Position numbers and translations under genes: made by a program
Shown: positions 15,216 through 20,413 of the stretch, in pieces
Numbering within the stretch: position 1 is the stretch's first letter
Layout: every line of letters starts with the position of its first letter
Notes under the pieces: model-generated
Told to the model about the DNA's origin: nothing
The model's input: the letters and a program-made list of their open reading frames with translations, nothing else
Databases searched by the model: none
Source of the DNA: M55B118 sp041694275
Lineage (GTDB): Bacteria; Bacillota_I; Bacilli_A; Izemoplasmatales; Izemoplasmataceae
DNA: 20,413 nt
Assembly: GCA_041694275.1 (NCBI GenBank)
Contig: JASMTQ010000092.1
Coordinates: 1-20,413, forward strand
Reading direction: 5' to 3'

Positions 15216-15934
15216 TGAGACTTGAAAACAAAGTAGCAGTAGTCACAGGAGGCGCACAAGGCCTCGGTAAGGAAATGGCTGTTCGCTTTGCAAGCGAAGG
15301 CGCAAAAGTTGTTGCAGTCGATATGCAGGAGCTACCTTATGAAGAGAAGAACGTTGCAGGAAAAATCCTTAACGTTACCGATACAGAAGCTGTAAAGAAA
15401 TTCTATGATGAAGTCATGGAAGAATATGGCAAAATCGATATTCTCGTCAACAACGCAGGCATCACCGCTGATGCGATGACCCGCAAAATGACAGACGAAC
15501 AGTGGGACAAGGTCCTGAATGTCAACTTGAAAGGCGTCTTCAACCTTACCCGTCACATCGGCCCTCAAATGGAGCAAAACGGCGGCGGCTCGATCATCAA
15601 CATCTCAAGTGTCGTCGGCGTGTTTGGAAACATCGGTCAGGCAAACTACGCAGCAAGCAAGGCAGGCATCATCGGTCTTACAAAGACATGGGCCAAGGAA
15701 TTCGCGCGTAAAGGCGTGCCTGTACGCGTAAACGCAATCGCACCAGGATACGTCATGACCGACATTCTTAAAACCGTACCACAGGATCTTCTTGACAAAT
15801 TCGCTTCAATGACCATGCTCAAGCGTCTCGGTCAGCCTGAAGAAATCGGAAACGCTGCGCTATTCCTAGCCAGTGAAGAAGCAAGCTACATCACAGGACA
15901 AGTCATCAACGTAAATGGTGGCATGAGACTTTAA
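15215..15934 (+). CDS. fabG: SDR-family 3-oxoacyl-ACP / acetoacetyl-CoA reductase (FabG/PhaB-like)
   Basis: This short-chain dehydrogenase reduces a 3-ketoacyl thioester to the 3-hydroxyacyl form with NAD(P)H. The 239-residue protein has the Rossmann motif TGGAQGLG (11-18), NNAG (79-82), Asn104, Ser131/Ser132, and the active-site YAASK with Tyr145 and Lys149. IAPGYVMTD and the C-terminal YITGQVINVNGG are FabG hallmarks. Asp36 at the end of beta-2 (VVAVDMQ) hints at NADH preference, a weak inference. GGAGGAA lies upstream within the thiolase gene. Because it sits between a thiolase and a KAS III-like gene, acetoacetyl-CoA reductase is at least as likely as a fatty-acid-synthesis FabG role. Confidence 0.9.
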   Translation: MRLENKVAVVTGGAQGLGKEMAVRFASEGAKVVAVDMQELPYEEKNVAGKILNVTDTEAVKKFYDEVMEEYGKIDILVNNAGITADAMTRKMTDEQWDKVLNVNLKGVFNLTRHIGPQMEQNGGGSIINISSVVGVFGNIGQANYAASKAGIIGLTKTWAKEFARKGVPVRVNAIAPGYVMTDILKTVPQDLLDKFASMTMLKRLGQPEEIGNAALFLASEEASYITGQVINVNGGMRL

Positions 15935-15948
15935 ACAGGAGTGATACC

Positions 15949-16983
15949 ATGGCAAAAGACATACATGTAGGCGTGGTTGGAACCGGCATTTATCTGCCGA
16001 AGAAGACAAGAAGCGCCAAAGAGATTGCTGAAGCAACCAATGGGAATTGGACCGAAGAGGCAATCATAGATAAACAGGGTCTGAAAAGCGTCCGCGTTGC
16101 CGGCGAAGATGAAGGCACCCAGGAAATGGGTGCCTACGCCGCCAAAGATGCCCTAAAGCGTACCGGCGTTGACCCAATGGAGATCGATGTCATTCTTGAT
16201 ATCGGTGAAGAGTGGAAGGAATACCCACTCACCACATCCGCACTCTACGTTCAAGGCGTCATCGGCGCCAAGAACGCATGGGGCATCGACATTCAAAACC
16301 GCTGTGCGACATCGCTTGGTGCCCTTAAAATCGCCAAGGACATGATGATTGCGGACGACGATGTCAACACCGTCCTTATAGTAGGAGGGTACCGAAACGG
16401 AGACTTCGTCGACTACAGTGATCCACACATGTCGATGATGTACAACCTATCGGCCGGGGGCGGTGCGATGATTCTTAAAAAGAATTATGGTAAAAATGCC
16501 GTGCTTGGAACCCACATCATGGCGGATGGATCACTTGCGAGAACCGCCGGGGTTGAAATCGGTGGTACCAAGAACCCGATTACCCATGACAATCTGAGTG
16601 AAGCGTATAAATCACTGAGATTGATGCAACCGAAGAAAATGAAAGATCGATTGAAAGAAGTGAGTGTGCCAAACTGGTATCACTGCATCGACCGGTCGCT
16701 TGAAAAATCAGGCAAGAGCCGCGAAGACATCGATTATCTCGCGATTCTTCACATCAAACGATCCGCACATAACGGCATGATCAAGGATCTTGGTCTTACA
16801 GAAGACCAGACCGTGTACCTTGAGGACTACGGCCACATGGGTCAGTTAGACCAGATTCTTTCACTGCATCTTGGCCTTGAAGAAGGCAAGGTGAAAGACG
16901 GCTCGACCATATCCTTGATTGCTGCTGGCATCGGATATGTATGGGGGGCTAGTGTCATTCAGTGGGGTGAATACCGTGGGTAA
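15949..16983 (+). CDS. KAS III-like (FabH-family) condensing enzyme with altered active site
   Basis: The 344-residue protein has the thiolase-fold layout of FabH: VGVVGTGIYLPKKTRSAKEI at the N-terminus, nucleophile Cys119 in IQNRCATSLGALK, and His268 in LAILHIKRSAHNGM. The third catalytic residue of FabH, Asn in YGNTSAAS, is replaced by His296 in DYGHMGQLDQ. Such changes occur in FabH relatives that use other acyl acceptors or act as transferases, so this is probably not the housekeeping KAS III. It follows thiolase and reductase genes and precedes liv transporter genes, which suggests condensation of an acyl-CoA in a dedicated pathway; substrate and product are unknown. AGGAGTGATACC precedes the ATG. 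Its end overlaps livH by 8 nt. An HMG-CoA-synthase-like reaction is conceivable, but the diagnostic motifs of that family are not seen. Confidence 0.85.
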   Translation: MAKDIHVGVVGTGIYLPKKTRSAKEIAEATNGNWTEEAIIDKQGLKSVRVAGEDEGTQEMGAYAAKDALKRTGVDPMEIDVILDIGEEWKEYPLTTSALYVQGVIGAKNAWGIDIQNRCATSLGALKIAKDMMIADDDVNTVLIVGGYRNGDFVDYSDPHMSMMYNLSAGGGAMILKKNYGKNAVLGTHIMADGSLARTAGVEIGGTKNPITHDNLSEAYKSLRLMQPKKMKDRLKEVSVPNWYHCIDRSLEKSGKSREDIDYLAILHIKRSAHNGMIKDLGLTEDQTVYLEDYGHMGQLDQILSLHLGLEEGKVKDGSTISLIAAGIGYVWGASVIQWGEYRG

Positions 16984-17851
16984 TTTTCTGAATATCCTGT
17001 TCAATTCACTTCAGACGGGTAGCACCTATGCACTTGCTGCGCTCGCCATTGTGCTCATTTTCAGGACAAGTAAAACCACCAACTTTGCGCAGGGCTCCAT
17101 TGGGACCCTTAATGCCTATGTTGCAGCGCTTGTACTTTCAAGCTGGGGCTGGAGCATCTGGGCCGTTGCCATTGTATCTATGGTGACCGCATTTTTGACA
17201 GGTGTCCTGATTGACACCTTTATCATCCGTCCGGCTGCCAAGGTCAACAAAATCGCAAAACAGATCATCACACTTGGTCTTATCATGATTATCACTGGGA
17301 TTTCACCTTATCTCTTTGGTGTAGACCCTTATCAGCTTCCCAGATTCATTCCTCAGGGAGGGATGGAGATACTTGGATCCAGTCTCAAATACAACACGAT
17401 TTTCATCGTGCTCATTTCACTTTTCTTCATGGGAGCGATTTTCTGGTTCATTCAGAAAACCAAATGGGGCCTTGCAATCAGAGTAACTGCATCAAATGAA
17501 GTAACGTCCAAACTCATGGGCGTACCGACCAAAACCGTTACCATGATGTCCTGGGCGACCGCAGCCATGCTCGGTACGCTAGCAGCCATTATTGTGGCAC
17601 CCGCTGGTAGCGTCAACCCGAACATGATGTTCAACGTTCAGGTCAGTGCGTTTTTCGCAGGCGTCTTCGGAGGGTTCCAAACCTTCTATGGCCCTGTACT
17701 CGCGGCGTTTATCATAGCCTTTGCCAGAAACACAACGGCGTTTTACTTAACCGACATATGGGGCGACGTACTCGTATACATGATTATTCTTGTATTCCTG
17801 TTCTTCAAACCATACGGAATTTTCGGTAAACCGCCGGTCAAGAAAGTGTAG
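16976..17851 (+). CDS. livH: Liv-type ABC transporter permease LivH
   Basis: This is one of the two integral membrane subunits of a high-affinity ABC importer of the branched-chain amino acid (HAAT) class. From GTG 16976 it has 291 residues, the family length, with about eight hydrophobic segments. Conserved features are NFAQGSIG (36-43, usually NFAHG), the cytoplasmic coupling loop GLAIRVTASNEVTSKLMGVP (165-184), FGGFQTFYGPVLAAF (231-245), and FKPYGIFG near the end. GTG 16976 is chosen because GGGGTGA at 16964-16970 precedes it by 5 nt; the frame is open further upstream, but only inside the KAS III-like gene. It overlaps that gene's stop by 8 nt, so the transporter is coupled to the CoA enzymes. 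The true substrate may be a carboxylate rather than leucine, isoleucine or valine. Confidence 0.93.
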   Translation: MGNFLNILFNSLQTGSTYALAALAIVLIFRTSKTTNFAQGSIGTLNAYVAALVLSSWGWSIWAVAIVSMVTAFLTGVLIDTFIIRPAAKVNKIAKQIITLGLIMIITGISPYLFGVDPYQLPRFIPQGGMEILGSSLKYNTIFIVLISLFFMGAIFWFIQKTKWGLAIRVTASNEVTSKLMGVPTKTVTMMSWATAAMLGTLAAIIVAPAGSVNPNMMFNVQVSAFFAGVFGGFQTFYGPVLAAFIIAFARNTTAFYLTDIWGDVLVYMIILVFLFFKPYGIFGKPPVKKV

Positions 17852-17860
17852 GTGTGACAT

Positions 17861-18925
17861 ATGACAGACAGTAATTTCAAAGAAAAAAGTGTTGCACTTT
17901 GGAACCGTTTCGCAAAAACGGTAAAGACCCATCCTCACGCCCAGTTCTTTATTTTCGGACTGGTGATGGTAATGCTTGGGTATTTCTCAAGTGTTGGCGT
18001 ATTTCCATCATTTTATCTAAGCGTATTTGCCTACATCATTATTTATACGCTTGTTGCACTCGGACTCAATTTGCTTCTTGGATTCAGCGGACTCATCTCC
18101 CTGGCGTCTTCATCTTTCATAGGTGTTGGAGCACTTGGTACAGGGGTTTTCCTCAATTTAGGGCTGCCTTTTGAACTCGCTGCAGCACTCGCTATTGTTT
18201 CTGCTGCGGGCATAGGGGCTCTTATCGGACTGCTTTCTTCTAAAATTTCTGGAATTTATCTTGCGATTTCAACATTGTTCATCGCTGAGATCTTAAGACA
18301 GATATTTACCTCCGTTGATATTTTTGGCGGAGAACGTCTTGATATAGGCACCGTCAAACTCCTTGGATTCATAGAACTATCCAGGAACAGCCGTGCCGAG
18401 AGATTTTACCTTTACGCCATCATGGCCATCGTGCTTGCGCTTATGATGATGGTTGTCTACAACATCATCAAAAGCCGTTCAGGAAGAGCATTCATGGGTA
18501 TAAGCCGTAGTGAAAACTCTGCGGCTGCGATGGGCATAAGCCCACTTAAGTACCGGGTGATGGCATTCACGGTTGCTACGTTCTTCGCAGCGGTAGCCGG
18601 TGTGTTATATGCGCTTTATTTCCAAAATGCGCCTACAAGACAGTGGGGACTCCTTCAGAGTCTTACCATCATCGCAATTGTGGTTGTAGGTGGGTTCAAG
18701 TCGATTTACGGCATGTTCTTCGGAGCCGTCATCATTCATGGCATGAGTGAACTTTTCTTAAAAGACTGGCTCGGTAACGTTTCATCCGTATTCTCAGGCA
18801 TTTTGCTTATCGTGGTCATTCTCTTTTACCCACAAGGGATTGCGCATGTATGGATAGACCTCAAGAAACTTTACTACAAATTAAAAGCCCGCAAAAAGAA
18901 GGATGTGATCAACGATGAGTCATGA
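17861..18925 (+). CDS. livM: Liv-type ABC transporter permease LivM
   Basis: This is the second membrane subunit of the importer, 354 residues. An N-terminal cytoplasmic stretch of about 28 residues precedes the first membrane helix. Family motifs are LGLNLLLGFSGLISLASSSFIG (from about residue 67, partly given), the coupling loop SRSENSAAAMGISPLKYRVM with its AMGI core, AAVAGVLYALYF after it, GGFKSIYGMFFGAVIIHG, and FYPQGIAHV near the end. A lysine-rich tail of about 25 residues follows. The ATG lies 9 nt after the livH stop, with AGGTG upstream. The last 11 nt overlap livG, indicating a fixed-ratio operon. It pairs with LivH to form the pore. Confidence 0.93.
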   Translation: MTDSNFKEKSVALWNRFAKTVKTHPHAQFFIFGLVMVMLGYFSSVGVFPSFYLSVFAYIIIYTLVALGLNLLLGFSGLISLASSSFIGVGALGTGVFLNLGLPFELAAALAIVSAAGIGALIGLLSSKISGIYLAISTLFIAEILRQIFTSVDIFGGERLDIGTVKLLGFIELSRNSRAERFYLYAIMAIVLALMMMVVYNIIKSRSGRAFMGISRSENSAAAMGISPLKYRVMAFTVATFFAAVAGVLYALYFQNAPTRQWGLLQSLTIIAIVVVGGFKSIYGMFFGAVIIHGMSELFLKDWLGNVSSVFSGILLIVVILFYPQGIAHVWIDLKKLYYKLKARKKKDVINDES

Positions 18926-19703
18926 TGATTACGTCTTGAAACTGGACAATGTGACCATGCGTTTTGGTGGTCTTACGGCTGTCAACGGCCTCAGTTTCTC
19001 AATCAAGCCTCGTGAAATTGTTGGGTTGATTGGACCGAATGGAGCAGGGAAAACGACCGTTTTCAACTGTGTCACACAGTTCTATGATACATATGAAGGC
19101 ACCATCAGTTTCAAAGTCGATGACGCCATCACGAACCTCAAAGACAGAAAAGTCACAGAAGTCATAGATCTAGGAATTGCAAGAACCTTTCAAAACATCG
19201 AACTCGTACCTGATCTGAGTATTCTTGACAATATCATGATTGGGGCACACAACACGTTCAAAACCGGCATTGTTCAGCATATATTCAGAACCCCTAAGGC
19301 CAGAGCGGAAGAAAAAGCGGTCCGTGAAAAGGCCATCGAAGCACTGAAATTCATGCACATTGATCATTTGAAGGACCAGTTCGCAGGCGGTCAACCTTAC
19401 GGCGTTCAAAAGAAAATCGAAATCGCACGTACACTCATGAGCGATCCAAAGCTGATTATCCTGGATGAACCGGCCGCTGGTCTTAATGACAGTGAAACCG
19501 ACGAACTTGAAACACTTATTTATCGCATCAGAGATGAATACGATGCATCCGTATTGCTCATTGAACACGACATGGGATTCGTAATGGAAATCTGCGACAG
19601 GGTCTGCGCGATCAACTTTGGACAGTTCCTTGCGATGGATACACCCAAGAACATCCAAAATCATCCGGATGTCCAAGAAGCCTATCTTGGGAAGGAGGAC
19701 TGA
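18915..19703 (+). CDS. livG: Liv-type ABC transporter ATPase LivG
   Basis: This cytoplasmic ATPase of the importer has 262 residues. Walker A is GPNGAGKT (40-47), the Q-loop Gln is in RTFQN (91-95), the family's variant signature is PYGVQKK (161-167, in place of LSGGQ), Walker B is IILDEPAAGLN (181-191), and the switch His218 is in IEHDM. The C-terminal HPDVQEAYLG is characteristic of LivG/LivF. All catalytic residues are present. It starts within the end of livM (11-nt overlap) and its TGA lies 2 nt before the livF ATG. Confidence 0.95.
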   Translation: MSHDDYVLKLDNVTMRFGGLTAVNGLSFSIKPREIVGLIGPNGAGKTTVFNCVTQFYDTYEGTISFKVDDAITNLKDRKVTEVIDLGIARTFQNIELVPDLSILDNIMIGAHNTFKTGIVQHIFRTPKARAEEKAVREKAIEALKFMHIDHLKDQFAGGQPYGVQKKIEIARTLMSDPKLIILDEPAAGLNDSETDELETLIYRIRDEYDASVLLIEHDMGFVMEICDRVCAINFGQFLAMDTPKNIQNHPDVQEAYLGKED

Positions 19704-19705
19704 TT

Positions 19706-20413
19706 ATGGCAAGCACACTACTAAACATCAAGGATTTGTCAGTCAGCTACGGTCCGATTACCGCGCTTAAGAATGTCAACCTTTCTGTAAAGGAAGGAAG
19801 CATTGTCGCAATACTCGGCGCCAACGGTGCAGGCAAGACCACAATCCTCAAAAAAATCAGCGGAATTGTGGAAGCCGACAACGGCTCCATCACATTCAAG
19901 GATACGGATATTACCCACACGGCTCCAGAGAAAATCACCAAGATGGGAATCGTCCAGTCACCTGAGGGTAGACAGATATTTTCCGATCTTACTGTTTATG
20001 AAAATCTTATCATCGGCGCCTTTACGGTAAAATCCGGAGAAAAAAAGCGCGACACAATCATCAAGGAAAATCTTGAACTTGTTTATGAGACGTTCCCGGT
20101 ATTAAAAGAAAGAAAAAACCAGGTTGCCGCGTCCCTCTCGGGGGGAGAACAGCAAATGCTCGCAATCGGGCGTGCGCTCATGAACACGCCGAAACTGCTT
20201 ATTCTCGATGAACCTTCCCTTGGTCTTGCGACGATGATCGTCAAAAACATCTTCACCATCATCAAGACCATGAACAAAGCAGGCACCACCGTACTCATTG
20301 TAGAACAAAACGCACTTCAGACACTCAAAATAGCCGATTACGCCTACGTCCTTCAGGTTGGTAAAATCATCAAAGAAGGCGACGCCCACAAGATGATGAA
20401 CGACCCAGAGCTC
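19706..20413 (+). CDS. livF: Liv-type ABC transporter ATPase LivF (3' end cut by window edge)
   Basis: This is the second ATPase subunit. 236 codons are present and open to the window edge; the last residues NDPEL match the usual '(N)PEVxxAYLG' ending, so only a few residues are missing. Walker A is GANGAGKT (38-45), the Q-loop is at Gln84 in VQSPEGRQIF, the signature is LSGGEQQ (144-150), and Walker B is LLILDEP (164-170). The H-loop position reads VEQN, with Gln in place of His, which is normal for LivF and implies that ATP hydrolysis depends on the LivG partner site. GGAGG (19694-19698) precedes the ATG. What follows is unknown; livK or an acyl-CoA ligase would be informative neighbours. 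Confidence 0.93.
   Translation, partial: MASTLLNIKDLSVSYGPITALKNVNLSVKEGSIVAILGANGAGKTTILKKISGIVEADNGSITFKDTDITHTAPEKITKMGIVQSPEGRQIFSDLTVYENLIIGAFTVKSGEKKRDTIIKENLELVYETFPVLKERKNQVAASLSGGEQQMLAIGRALMNTPKLLILDEPSLGLATMIVKNIFTIIKTMNKAGTTVLIVEQNALQTLKIADYAYVLQVGKIIKEGDAHKMMNDPEL

Noticed and set aside
16919..16975. livH start at the upstream ATG (16919)
   Set aside because: It lies within the KAS III-like gene without a ribosome-binding site. GTG 16976, with GGGGTGA 5 nt upstream, gives the normal LivH N-terminus and length.

Overview
The window reads as a chromosomal segment of a low-to-mid-GC Gram-positive-type bacterium (Bacillota, or a wall-less relative that keeps the standard genetic code). 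Several clear genes end in TGA (ruvB, the TetR gene, livG), so TGA is a stop. Shine-Dalgarno sequences are strong, genes often overlap by 1 to 11 nt, and RuvB, QueA and the RsgI-like anti-sigma protein are of Bacillota type. I cannot name the genus from sequence alone. There is no rRNA, tRNA, CRISPR array, insertion sequence or prophage gene, and no gene-free stretch over 300 bases.

Layout: (1) 1-171 is the 3' end of phosphopentomutase deoB, with its terminator. (2) 241-6636, minus strand, is a two-gene operon of very large, cysteine-free, charged coiled-coil proteins (1162 and 960 residues). They appear to be paralogues and have no recognisable enzymatic domain. (3) 6637-6793 is a divergent promoter region. 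(4) 6794-8835 is ruvB-queA, overlapping by 4 nt and ending at a terminator shared with the opposite strand. (5) 8871-10263, minus strand, is an ECF sigma factor overlapping by 8 nt a membrane anti-sigma protein whose outer domain resembles the middle domain of RsgI. (6) 10411-11541 is a THUMP-domain RNA methyltransferase. (7) 11613-13105 is a MATE-family efflux pump split by one frameshift. (8) 13174-13788, minus strand, is a TetR-family regulator. (9) 13998 to the window end is a tightly packed seven-gene operon: thiolase, short-chain reductase, KAS III-like enzyme, then livH, livM, livG and livF (livF cut just before its end).

The last block is the main functional unit. The TetR gene is divergent from the operon. 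Between them lie four tandem 14-bp palindromes (TGAA-N6-TTCA) at an exact 19-bp period, just downstream of a candidate promoter. The simplest reading is a CoA-ester or carboxylic-acid utilisation or synthesis operon. In it a Liv-type ABC importer brings in a carboxylate or branched-chain substrate, and thiolase, reductase and KAS III-like enzyme act on acyl-CoA or acyl-ACP intermediates, under TetR control through the phased array. No substrate-binding protein (LivK) is visible; it may lie beyond the right edge.

The most unusual items are the phased operator array, the coiled-coil pair, the pairing of an ECF sigma factor with an RsgI-like outer domain, and the KAS III-like enzyme with His where FabH has its catalytic Asn.
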